This document shows, piece by piece, positions 6,658-15,000 of a stretch of 26,442 nt of DNA (the stretch's first letter is position 1; every line of letters starts with the position of its first letter). Origin of the DNA: Pseudomonadota bacterium (lineage in GTDB: Bacteria; Pseudomonadota; Gammaproteobacteria; Halothiobacillales; Halothiobacillaceae). The DNA is taken from NCBI GenBank assembly GCA_021795795.1, contig JAJYPA010000052.1, forward strand, positions 1 through 26,442, given 5' to 3'. The position numbers and the translations under genes were made by a program. The notes below the pieces were generated by a model, which worked only from the letters and a program-made list of their open reading frames with translations, made no database searches and was not told the origin of the DNA.

Positions 6658-9282
6658 TTAATCGTTTGAATGGAATCCTGCCCATATCTTTATTTGCGAA
6701 ATATCTCCCACGTAGGCATTCCGGTGGAGCAGCGTTCGGACATGGAAGGGATTATACGGAGATCGGGTGCCAATCAAGCCGCCAAACAAGCCCAGGTCGC
6801 AGTAAGCGGCAAGGCCAAAGTTGAAATGTAACGGAGAATGTTTGCTCATAGCACAGTTCTTCCCGTCGATGTCAATGAACAGGTGACTCCCGTCGTCTCC
6901 TACCCGGAGAACAGACCAGCGACCGAATTGGATTGGACTTTTGGTGATCGCCTGGGCACCGGCGCGATCCAATTTCACGTAACCGCCCGGCAAAATGGTC
7001 AGCGAGATTGGGCCGCACTTATAGTAAAAGAGAGCCATCGGCGCGTTCGTCTTGACTGGACGAATTCGCATTTCCAGTGTGAATGATCCCACGGGAAACA
7101 AAGCCGTGGGCAGGCGGGCCACTTGGCTGCCCCCGTTGAAGTGCAGGAATGCTCCTTTTTTTCCCCGGCGGATATCCGGAATATCGGAAGCGTTTCCAAC
7201 GTATTCTCTGTGGTTCGTTCCCATGCCTAGGTATAGGGTGGAATCATATCCGTCGCGTCCCTTGACTTCCGTGGCACCAGCGGACAATCGGTTGAAATCC
7301 CAATCAGCTATCAGTGCATTACGCTTTGCGATTGACCGTTTGGCAATAGGTTTCCAGATGTCCGGCCAGTGTGCAACCCAAAATCCGTTGTAGGATTTCG
7401 TCTTCTGAAAATGAAATTCTGTCCACAACATTCTTTTTTTTCCGACGAGCCTTCGGACAAAGGGTTTTGAGGACCAGGTATCGCCGTTGGCGAATTCCAC
7501 AAAAAGGTAACGCTCGTCCATGGGATCATGGACTTCAGACGCGTCCAGGCGATAGGTGCCCGAAATGGACGAAACCGGGTGCAGCAGTGGTAGATAAAGG
7601 GTTGCCCCACTGATCTTTGCGCCGTTGAGAGAAAAAGGCATGGGGTCATCGTTAAAATTCCGCAGTTCTATTCGCCGGATCTGGGAAGCAGTATTTGCCA
7701 CCAGGAAACGGCCTGTAACGGCATCACGACCATCCCCGCACGGAGTAGTCTCCCACTGAACCTTTGCCGGTCTGCAAATTTGATCGAGCCGAGTAAACCG
7801 ATAGAGGGGATCGATGGGGTTGTTGGGCATAAGACGGATTGGAGGCAATCCATTGAAGGTGCGTACCGAAGCGCCAACTCCATAAAGGCGGATCGTGGGC
7901 ACAAGGACGGAGGCGACTCGAAACGCCTTCGAATAAGTGGGAATGGTGACGGGAAATACCCGCACGGCCCCGCTTCCGCGTTCTTCCACCGGCTTGCTTT
8001 TCCAAACCTCGATTCCGTCCGAGTTCCGAAGAATCATCACCATTTTATGGTATTTGAGGGGATTGTCGAGGTTGACGACTTCCGAATAAATCGCCGCTCC
8101 GTGATAATCCACCAGCGGCGTTCCGAGCCAAAGCTCGGGCGATGGCGCGGAGAGTTTTTGCCATTCCGCGGCTTTCGCACGAAGCAAAGCCGAGTAAAAC
8201 CCTCGGTCAAACCGCGTAGGCTCAAATCCCGTGTTTTCGCTATAGTCATCCCAGGTGGACGCATAAATCCAGTCCGGTTGTACGCTCATAGCGGCGCTCC
8301 ACTGTTCTCGAAACATGCGGGAGGCCCTGAAGGGGTTAAGTATACCGGTGTTTTTCCGGAAATAGCCCTTTATAACCGCAGCAATACGGGGGCGGATATG
8401 CTGTCCGATCAGACTGCCGGCCATTAATTCCAGTCGCCTTCTCTCCTGTGCGCCGTTGGGCCAAGTCATAACATAATCCATATTATCAAAAACCGAAAGC
8501 ACACGGTCGATATAGGCATTGCTCCAATACCTTTGTGCGGGCCTTTTTGAGACAAGGTAGAAGCTTTCGTCAATCGCATACATTTTTTTCCGCAGAGAAC
8601 CCAATCCTCTCCACAATTTCTTGAATTGAGCCAAGCCGACTTTTTTCTCCGGCCAACTCCCGTCATATAAAGGGGCATAGAAGAAAAACACTAAGCGACC
8701 ATCGTATCTAAGCCACCGAGGGTTATTACCGTACCGGAGGATCATCCGGCGCAGGAATTTCGTCAGACCGTGAAGACCGGACTTTGGGAATGGCTTGCAT
8801 ATCACCTCCGGGGCCACTAACAGATCTGTTTTTTTTGCAGCTTGGAGCGTCTGCCCTAAACTCAAGATGCCGTTGTTACCGTTCCCGTAATAAATAAGCT
8901 TGAGGGCGACATCGACACCAGCCTTCTCCATCAGCCGAAGTTTCTTGACATTGGCTGCTAACCCTGAGAGGCGGGGATTCCAATCCAGCGGGCGAGTCTC
9001 AAGATTAACACGATCACTGTACATGTTGCCATTTAAGGGATAACAATTCATTATCGGGGATAAAACCAGTTTTTCATCTGCATGAACATTTGAGGAACGC
9101 CGGACTTTGGACTCCCTTGCAGTGGTGGCCTGAACATACGGTACTGCACATTTTCGAGAAACGGTAGGACCCAAGACAGCCGATGTCTTCGCACAACCCG
9201 GAATCATACATAGCAAGACAGCCATGAATAAGGAACAAATGATAATGTTTCTCTCTCTCACAAACTTATTGAATCGCTTCAT
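6658..9282 (-). CDS. GH71/GH99-like lipoprotein with C-terminal LamG-like domain
   Basis: The protein has 874 residues. The start at 9282 gives a lipoprotein signal: MKRFNKF, a hydrophobic stretch, then the lipobox IPGC with Cys30. AAAGG stands 10 nt upstream, whereas the longer frame (from 9378) has no signal at its start. Residues from about 72 to 374 look like an (alpha/beta)8 barrel related to GH71 (alpha-1,3-glucanase) and GH99-type enzymes; the best marker is WIYASTWDDYSENTGFEPTR (about 338-357), like the WNDYGE motif near the end of GH71 barrels. Residues from about 375 to 650 form beta-rich domains I cannot name. Residues from about 658 to 868 resemble a LamG/concanavalin-like jelly roll. 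The barrel assignment is by motif only; substrate and activity are uncertain. It follows the pseudopilin-like gene by 114 nt. Confidence 0.65.
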   Translation of the reverse strand: MKRFNKFVRERNIIICSLFMAVLLCMIPGCAKTSAVLGPTVSRKCAVPYVQATTARESKVRRSSNVHADEKLVLSPIMNCYPLNGNMYSDRVNLETRPLDWNPRLSGLAANVKKLRLMEKAGVDVALKLIYYGNGNNGILSLGQTLQAAKKTDLLVAPEVICKPFPKSGLHGLTKFLRRMILRYGNNPRWLRYDGRLVFFFYAPLYDGSWPEKKVGLAQFKKLWRGLGSLRKKMYAIDESFYLVSKRPAQRYWSNAYIDRVLSVFDNMDYVMTWPNGAQERRRLELMAGSLIGQHIRPRIAAVIKGYFRKNTGILNPFRASRMFREQWSAAMSVQPDWIYASTWDDYSENTGFEPTRFDRGFYSALLRAKAAEWQKLSAPSPELWLGTPLVDYHGAAIYSEVVNLDNPLKYHKMVMILRNSDGIEVWKSKPVEERGSGAVRVFPVTIPTYSKAFRVASVLVPTIRLYGVGASVRTFNGLPPIRLMPNNPIDPLYRFTRLDQICRPAKVQWETTPCGDGRDAVTGRFLVANTASQIRRIELRNFNDDPMPFSLNGAKISGATLYLPLLHPVSSISGTYRLDASEVHDPMDERYLFVEFANGDTWSSKPFVRRLVGKKRMLWTEFHFQKTKSYNGFWVAHWPDIWKPIAKRSIAKRNALIADWDFNRLSAGATEVKGRDGYDSTLYLGMGTNHREYVGNASDIPDIRRGKKGAFLHFNGGSQVARLPTALFPVGSFTLEMRIRPVKTNAPMALFYYKCGPISLTILPGGYVKLDRAGAQAITKSPIQFGRWSVLRVGDDGSHLFIDIDGKNCAMSKHSPLHFNFGLAAYCDLGLFGGLIGTRSPYNPFHVRTLLHRNAYVGDISQIKIWAGFHSND

Positions 9283-9396
9283 AAATAAATAACCTTTTCT
9301 TTCAGTCACAAGGACACCCCACCACGCTCGGGCAGGGCATATCATATCGCGATTAAATCCGCAGGTGCTGGAGTCCATTAGCGGCGGAAAACCTTA

Positions 9397-10344
9397 TTAT
9401 CTGTTTACCGCCCACATATTCACCGGGGTGATGGTGTTGTGGAAGTTCAATGCCTCCACATGCCCATCGGCAAAAAGCCAGTTATTCACGCCATCAATAC
9501 CGCCACCGGGATTATCGTGATAGCCATTGAGGCCCGGCATGCCGGGGGTCAGACCCAAAACGGGAGGCACATTCGAGTAATTATACATATTGCCGGGATT
9601 TTCCGTTGTCATCGGGTTGGTGGATATCGGATCAAAACACATCCCGCTATACCATGCCAAGTCTACCACATTATTTGAGTTGTGGTTCTCACAGAGCAAA
9701 ATGGTTTCGCAGACGTTATTGATCGCCGATAGCCGGACTGACCCCGGGCGGCTGCCCGGCGTGCTCGCCAAGTTCCAAGCCACATCATCCATGGCCGCAA
9801 GGTTTACCGCGTAGCTCTGCTTGCCCCAGAAGTACCCCCAATTATTGTCAGACCACAGTGATGACCACTGTCTGGAACTCACCGGGGTGTTATCCGATGG
9901 ACATACGTATACGCTGGAGAATCGGAAATGGCCGGGATGCGGAAACGGAATGCCCGCCGCTGCGGAAGGCAAGTTCAGGTAAGACGCAATGGTGACATCC
10001 CATGTCGGTTCTCGGAAGACTCCACCGGCGGGGAAGCGGGGGTCGTTGGTGGGGTCGTTGGAATAGCCGTCTAACGGCAGAAATCCCCGGTTTTCATCGG
10101 CGTATTCGTAAAAAGCCAGGCCAATTTCGCGCATATTGCTGGCGCATAGCACCTGATTGGCCAACGATCGGGCCCGGGCCAGTGCCGGCAACAGCAAGGC
10201 AATGAGAATGGCGATGATGGAAATCACTACCAAAAGTTCCACCAGAGTAAACGCACTGCGGCGCGAGGAGTCGGGAGTCGGGAGTCGGGAGACAGCATTC
10301 CTTTTCATGCCTGCATGCCTTCGTGTTGAAAAATGGCTGTTCAT
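9397..10344 (-). CDS. Pseudopilin-like secreted protein (DUF1559-like, H-X9-DG type)
   Basis: This 315-residue protein has a type IV pilin-like N-terminus: a 31-residue basic leader, then AFTLVELLVVISIIAILIAL with the conserved Glu at position +5 after the expected cleavage site. The residue before the cleavage point is Ala rather than the usual Gly. The C-terminus has NNWLFADGHVEAL, the family signature in which a histidine-containing segment precedes DGHV. Such proteins are numerous in Planctomycetota and Verrucomicrobia; their role, in a type II secretion-like or surface fibre, is largely unknown. The start at 10344 has AAGGAG 7 nt upstream; the frame stays open upstream into the gene's leader and across the terminator of the previous gene. 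It lies between the PEP-CTERM gene and the GH71/GH99-like lipoprotein gene. Confidence 0.85.
   Translation of the reverse strand: MNSHFSTRRHAGMKRNAVSRLPTPDSSRRSAFTLVELLVVISIIAILIALLLPALARARSLANQVLCASNMREIGLAFYEYADENRGFLPLDGYSNDPTNDPRFPAGGVFREPTWDVTIASYLNLPSAAAGIPFPHPGHFRFSSVYVCPSDNTPVSSRQWSSLWSDNNWGYFWGKQSYAVNLAAMDDVAWNLASTPGSRPGSVRLSAINNVCETILLCENHNSNNVVDLAWYSGMCFDPISTNPMTTENPGNMYNYSNVPPVLGLTPGMPGLNGYHDNPGGGIDGVNNWLFADGHVEALNFHNTITPVNMWAVNR
10267..10291. repeat. 7-bp tandem repeat GGAGTCG, 3.6 copies
   Basis: Three full units of GGAGTCG and a partial fourth lie within the leader-peptide coding part of the pseudopilin-like gene, encoding SRLPTPDSS. Three units equal 21 bp, so the frame is kept. 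A slip of one unit would shift the frame and silence the gene. Confidence 0.85.
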
Positions 10345-10403
10345 GAGGAATCTCCTTACTCCAGTGTTCAGTACGAAGTTTTCGGTTTTCAGCCGCTGGG
10401 CGG

Positions 10404-10433
10404 AAAAAGAAGGCCGGGGCTTTTCCCCCGGCC
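10404..10433 (-). terminator. Rho-independent terminator of the PEP-CTERM gene
   Basis: A perfect 8-bp GC stem (GGCCGGGG at 10412-10419 with CCCCGGCC at 10426-10433, 6-nt loop) is followed on the minus strand by TTCTTTTT. It lies 45 nt past the stop of the PEP-CTERM gene and 60 nt before the pseudopilin-like ATG, so the two genes are separated by a terminator or attenuator despite their shared direction. Confidence 0.8.
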
Positions 10434-10477
10434 CGCCCATGTTCGTCAATCACTGGCAGATATTGCGCAACCTGCCA

Positions 10478-11209
10478 TCAGGCATGGCGGCGTTTGCCCA
10501 AAAGCAGCAGCCCCAATCCGCCCACCGCCACCAGCCCCAGCGAGGCTGGTTCTGGGACCGCCGTTACGGCCAGTGCGCTGAATGTGATATTGTTGCCGGT
10601 TGTCGATGCAATCGCCTCCGTGATATCGCCACCGGACTGGGCGACGACCGTGTCTTGAACGTCATAGCCAGAGCCCACTATTGGGGTGAGGGTGTCACTG
10701 GGAGTGGAAGCACCGTTGTAGGAGAATGTTTCTGTGAGCAATTTTCCGCTGTCTAAACCCGTACCGTAGGCCACAAGCGTGTTGATTACATAGGAATCTC
10801 CAGCGACGAGGCCGCTGATGGTGATTACTGTGGTCGGATTGGATAGATAACCGTATGTGGCGTCATTATTAAGGATATGTCCCAGGGCAGAATCGTTGGC
10901 TGTTGCGGTTTCATCCCCCGAATCAACGTAGCCGGCAGTAAAAGCACCTAGCGATGACGATGGCATACTGATGTTTGCGTTCGAAGTGGGGAACGTTACC
11001 CCTTGCAGAAGGATGGTACTTTGAGCCTTTGGCGCCACAGCGTAAAGGGGGTTGTTTAGCGTAATGCCTTCGGCGCCTGGATCACCACCTGTGAAAGTGA
11101 TCACGCTAGCCGACACCGGGCCCGCCAGCAACCCCGCCGTCGCGAGTACCGCACCGGCGACCAGGGAAGAACCGTGAGAACCTGAACCTTTGAAAAACTT
11201 GGAAAACAT
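10478..11209 (-). CDS. PEP-CTERM sorting domain surface protein
   Basis: This 243-residue exported protein has a signal peptide at residues 1 to about 35 (FSKFFKGSG, then a hydrophobic AGAVLATAGLLAG stretch ending VSASV). Its middle is rich in Ser, Thr, Gly and Asn and predicted to be beta-structured. The C-terminus has a classic PEP-CTERM signal: VPEPAS, a hydrophobic helix (LGLVAVGGLGLLLLG) and a basic tail KRRHA. Such proteins are processed by an exosortase and linked to exopolysaccharide or the cell surface. No exosortase gene is in the window. The start at 11209 has GAGGAG about 7 nt upstream; a longer frame to 11284 lacks a signal at its start. The unusually long, structured leader is described separately. 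Confidence 0.88.
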   Translation of the reverse strand: MFSKFFKGSGSHGSSLVAGAVLATAGLLAGPVSASVITFTGGDPGAEGITLNNPLYAVAPKAQSTILLQGVTFPTSNANISMPSSSLGAFTAGYVDSGDETATANDSALGHILNNDATYGYLSNPTTVITISGLVAGDSYVINTLVAYGTGLDSGKLLTETFSYNGASTPSDTLTPIVGSGYDVQDTVVAQSGGDITEAIASTTGNNITFSALAVTAVPEPASLGLVAVGGLGLLLLGKRRHA

Positions 11210-11221
11210 AAAAGACTCCTC

Positions 11222-11300
11222 GCTCTCTGTGAGAGCTGTTTGAACATTCCGCCAAACCGGGCGGGCTGCGGATCCACACATCACATGACTGTGGACTTTT
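11222..11300 (-). repeat. Leader segment of the PEP-CTERM gene, repeated at 20076-20160
   Basis: Both copies contain, on the plus strand, a small hairpin, GCCAAACCGG, CGGATCCACAC and a (T/G)CGGACT-like or GTGGACT stretch in the same order and spacing. In this copy the hairpin is GCTCTC-TGT-GAGAGC (11222-11236), directly upstream of the Shine-Dalgarno of the PEP-CTERM gene. Confidence 0.7.
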
Positions 11301-11319
11301 TTTAGCTACGCCGTTTACT

Positions 11320-11376
11320 TTATTTCCGAGCCGCACAGCGCCAGCAGCCCTTCAACTTTGATTCTTTCGATTCCAT
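11320..11376 (-). CDS. Possible leader peptide, 18 residues
   Basis: This minus-strand mini-ORF (MESKESKLKGCWRCAARK, stop TAA) has a full AAGGAGG Shine-Dalgarno, though only 3 nt before the ATG, which is tight. It lies in the long leader of the PEP-CTERM gene, between the promoter at 11478-11507 and the gene, and could be translated from that transcript. It has no family resemblance. The matching part is absent from the second module copy near 20160-20200, so conservation cannot be judged here. Confidence 0.3.
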   Translation of the reverse strand: MESKESKLKGCWRCAARK

Positions 11377-11406
11377 GCACCTCCTTATCCTTACTTGACT
11401 TGTTAT

Positions 11407-11431
11407 AGACATTTCAGATATTGATATGTCT
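11407..11431. promoter_or_regulatory. Inverted repeat in the PEP-CTERM leader
   Basis: AGACAT (11407-11412) and ATGTCT (11426-11431) are perfect inverted arms with a 13-nt AT-rich spacer. It lies about 40-65 nt downstream of the predicted transcription start. It could be an operator or a weak RNA hairpin; nothing in the window identifies a binding protein. Confidence 0.3.
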
Positions 11432-11477
11432 GCAAATAAAGACAACCGGCATGATAGCGAACCATGCTGATGAATTA

Positions 11478-11507
11478 AGTATAGAATGGCATGTGGGCTG
11501 TTTACAA
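11478..11507 (-). promoter_or_regulatory. Promoter of the PEP-CTERM gene
   Basis: On the minus strand TTGTAA (11502-11507) and TATACT (11478-11483) are 18 nt apart, a fair sigma70 match. Transcription would start near 11471, giving a leader of about 260 nt. The same elements at the same spacing occur in the second module copy (20173-20202: TTGTGC, 18 nt, TATGCT), which supports function. Confidence 0.55.
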
Positions 11508-11511
11508 TAGC

Positions 11512-11850
11512 CACTTTTCATCAAACCTTGTACCATTTTACATCAAAACAATGGGGCGTTATCGGACCTCCGCGACGAAAATCAACCGCGGATTGACTGC
11601 AAATCACGAGGACAGGTCGTTGTATCCGTTTTTTGTCGGGACTGGCAAAACTGCTTGCAAAACAGGGGTTTGTGCTCATTTTCAGGTATAAAAGTTCTTC
11701 GTTATCTTTGTTGCCTTCTGTAAAACCCCTCACGTTTTTTTACACCAAGCCAACGAAGGAAACGAAGGGATTTATTCTGCGCCCGCTTTACGCTGTTATA
11801 TGGCACATTATTCGCGTGACTGGTTCAATGACAAGGCGGTTAGCTGCGGC
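11512..11850. repeat. Dispersed intergenic repeat, copy 1 (about 340 bp)
   Basis: This block matches 20206-20543 at roughly 85% by eye, with almost equal length and few gaps. Both copies begin CACTTTTCATCAAACC and end in a GCGGC stretch. It sits immediately upstream of the -35 element of the PEP-CTERM promoter. Short frames run through it on both strands, but differences fall at all three codon positions, so I do not call it a gene. The 858-bp gap 11210-12067 otherwise holds the leader elements, the REP-like hairpins at 11883-11925 and nothing else I can name. Confidence 0.85.
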
Positions 11851-11882
11851 GAACGGTACATTTTTAATTCGTATCGAGCGGG

Positions 11883-11925
11883 CCACGGGATAACTCCCGT
11901 AGCTGCGTGGTGTAAACCCACGGCT
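11883..11925. repeat. REP-like pair of hairpins
   Basis: Two adjacent small hairpins: ACGGG/CCCGT (11885-11889 with 11896-11900), then CGTGG/CCACG (11906-11910 with 11918-11922), extended by AGC/GCT after a 2-nt bulge. The first arm CCACG at 11883-11887 could also pair with CGTGG at 11906-11910. It resembles the extragenic palindromic elements moved by REP-associated transposases. It lies downstream of the rhamnosidase gene. No transposase is nearby. Confidence 0.45.
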
Positions 11926-12067
11926 GGCTTGCAGATAGCCATAGCCATAACCGTTTCATTTATGTTGTCGGCAAAAAGTGCAACCGCCGGAGCGATCTAT
12001 TCGTTGCAGCTATGCCACTGTTCGGCTTGACAATGACCGGTTCCTCTTTCTTGTGTTTTTGCGAAGC

Positions 12068-15000
12068 TTAATTGTTGCCGCAATAACCGCCCTGTGGGGC
12101 ATAGCTGAATCTGTACTGGCCGGGCGCGACCAGCACCGTTGTCGCGGCATTCGTCTGATTGGAAGCCTTCAGGCGCTGAACGCCAGGAGTTTTGCTGGTC
12201 AGCCGGTGGCCGTTACAAAATATGTGCCCGTTGCCCGTACCGGGCAATGTAATTACCCCTGATGTCGCCGGTGGTATGGAAATCGTCACCCATAAATCGC
12301 AGCCATGCCACTGCCATTTGCAGGCAATTTTTCCAAAATGACTCTGGTACACGGCCCCCGCCCAAGGCAATGCGTGCACAGGATGGGGGGCAATAAGGAT
12401 AGTGCGGAAACCCGGTGCGGTTGGGTCTGGTTTGATGCCTGCAAGATCGTTGTACATCCATCCCAAAATGTCGCCGAACATGATGTGATTGTGCGACCCA
12501 TCGCCATTCCACTGCTCCCATAAAGTGGTGGCACCGTGCGCGAACCATAGGCCATAGCTGGGATAGGTTCTTTGCGTGGCGATACGGTACGCCAATGCGG
12601 TGTGACCAAAACGGGTCAGCACGCGAAACAGGCAGCGATCACCCAACACGCCAACAGATAGATGGTCTTTTTTGGCATGAATGTCGGCAACAAGTTTGCG
12701 TGCAGCTGCGGACTGACGCGCCGTGGGAACAAGCCCAAAATACAAAGGTATGGCCTGGGCGCTTTGGCCGCCATTTTCGTACACTCCGTGGCCTTTATAA
12801 TATTTTGCGTTAAAGGCACGGCGAATGATTGCGACTTTGGCCAGAAATGCTTTTTGGTCAGCGACTTTTCCCAGAATTCGGGCCATGCGCGCCAGCAGAA
12901 CCGCGTCACGGTAAACCAGACAGGTTCTAACAAAGCGGATACCTGGCCGCCGTCCCGGGGAAACCCAATCGCCAATTTCCCAACCACCACCCGCGGCAAT
13001 TCCGTCGGGGCAATGGCGAAGCATGTAGGTAAAATAGCGTTTAATCCCATCGTAATGTTTGCGAATCAATTCACCATTACCCGTGTATTCATAGACAAAC
13101 CAGGTCACCATTTCATAGGCGGATTCCCAGTCGGGATGGAACCCGGTGGTTTGCCAACCCGGACTTGGAACGATCAGTGCAAGGTTTCCATTGACGGACT
13201 GTTGGCGGGTAAAGTCATCGAGCCATTTGGCATAACCCGGTGCGTTGTTATAGGAAAAAAGACCGGTTACCGAGGCCACCCAGGCATCGGCGGTCCAGCC
13301 GTTTTTCTCCCGTGTGGGACAATCCGTCGGATAGCCAACAAAATTACTCTCATAACTGCGGGTGGTTGCTTTTGCTATGGCATTAAGCAGGGGATTGCCG
13401 CATGTGAATACCCCGGTACGGTGCATGGGAGTATGAATGAAGTCCGCATGAATGGCCAGAATATCGTGTTTGGATTGCAGACCATATATTTGTACATATT
13501 GAAATCCGTTATAGGCGAATTGCGGGTGATAAGTAAAGGGACGGTCATTGGCCGGAATATAGGTGTCGGTTTGAAACGGTCCGGTGAAAGCATGCGGATT
13601 AGTGAAAACATGCGGATTAATCGATGCGCGATCGATTGTTCCATTCGGATAAAGCTGCTCGCCATAACGGATCACCACCGGCACGCCAGAGCGACCACGC
13701 GCGGTAAGCGTAACCCAGCCGGACATGGTCTGCGGAAATTTCACCACATAAATATGTCGCAATGGTTCGGTTATGGCCACCGGTTTGAACCGCCGGAGAA
13801 CCTGGCAGGAAGGCATAAGCTGTGCGGTCAGCCGTCCGGAAGGCGTGGTTTTGACGAGCTGGGCATGGTCTGGAACCCGGCTGTCGGAAACAGCCGGGTT
13901 ATTCCACCCCCTGGATTCCATGGCGGCATCGTAAACCTCGCCGGCATAAACATTGTCGGCCAGCCATGGACCAGCGGCGGCCCGCCAGTTTGGCCCAGTG
14001 CTGATCCAGCGGGTCTTTTTGGCCGATTTAAGCTGCAGGTTCAACAGGAACCGCGGCCAATGACGCCAAGGCGCCTTTTGCCAGTTCCAGACATCCCGTT
14101 CCATCACATTGTACCAACCGTTACCCAAAGCCACGGTGATGACATTGGGTTGCCCCTTGCGTAACAAGCTTGTTACATTAAACCCCTGATAGGGAGAGGC
14201 TTTGGAATAGTTATAACTGGTATCCTCTATTTCACCAAGTCCAACTTTTTTGCCATTGATTCGTATCACCCAATAGCCCAGCCCCGCCATGAACAAATAA
14301 GCCCGCCGTAGATGCAACGGTGTGACAAATACATGGCGAAAAATGGGACTCGGTTGTTTTTGTAGCCAATGCGGGTGAAGGGCGGGAACGGGGGCGGAGC
14401 CCAGTGCGGCAAGTCGGCCCCATGGCCCGGCACCCCACGGTTTCACGATCATCGCGGGAGAAGCTGTTAATGTTTTGGTCGCCCAGCCTGCCACATTTTT
14501 CAAGGCCGCAGCCTGCCATTTGGTGTTGGTTACAATTCTCCGGTCGTAACCGCGCTGGCCCAGGATATTAATGGCCGCGAGCAGGCCTGCGGTATTTCCT
14601 GTTTGTCCGTCATTTTGCAGCAGCACGGTGACTGTATTGTGGCCTGGGTGCAGGTATTTGCCGATAAACTTCACCACGGGATTCCGCCAATTGGCGCCAA
14701 ACGCGGCAAACAGTTGGTGCCCATTAATAAATATCTTGCATTGATCTTCCGCGGCCAACAGCATGTCCGCATGCAGAATGGTTATGCCTGCGGGAAGCGA
14801 AAAGCTGCGTTGCAGCAGATAAAATCCGGGTGAAGCATGCAAAGGATCAGGCATTTGCGGAAGAACCCAGTTCGCCTTGGCAAAGGTGGGAAACCCATAA
14901 AATGCGTTCACCGGCGCGTGATAAAAACCATTCACACCGGCTGGCCGGTAGGTGATCCAATGGCCGTGCCAATCGCGTTTATGCAGTGGTCCGGTCAACC

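Noticed and set aside
11521..11893. Short frames on both strands through the 340-bp repeat, similar in both copies
   Set aside because: The amino acid similarity follows from DNA similarity. Differences fall at all codon positions and the minus frame shifts between copies, so coding is not supported.
12662..14164. 500-residue plus-strand open frame
   Set aside because: It lies wholly antisense within the GH78 gene, which has clear family motifs along its length; the antisense product has no recognisable domain.
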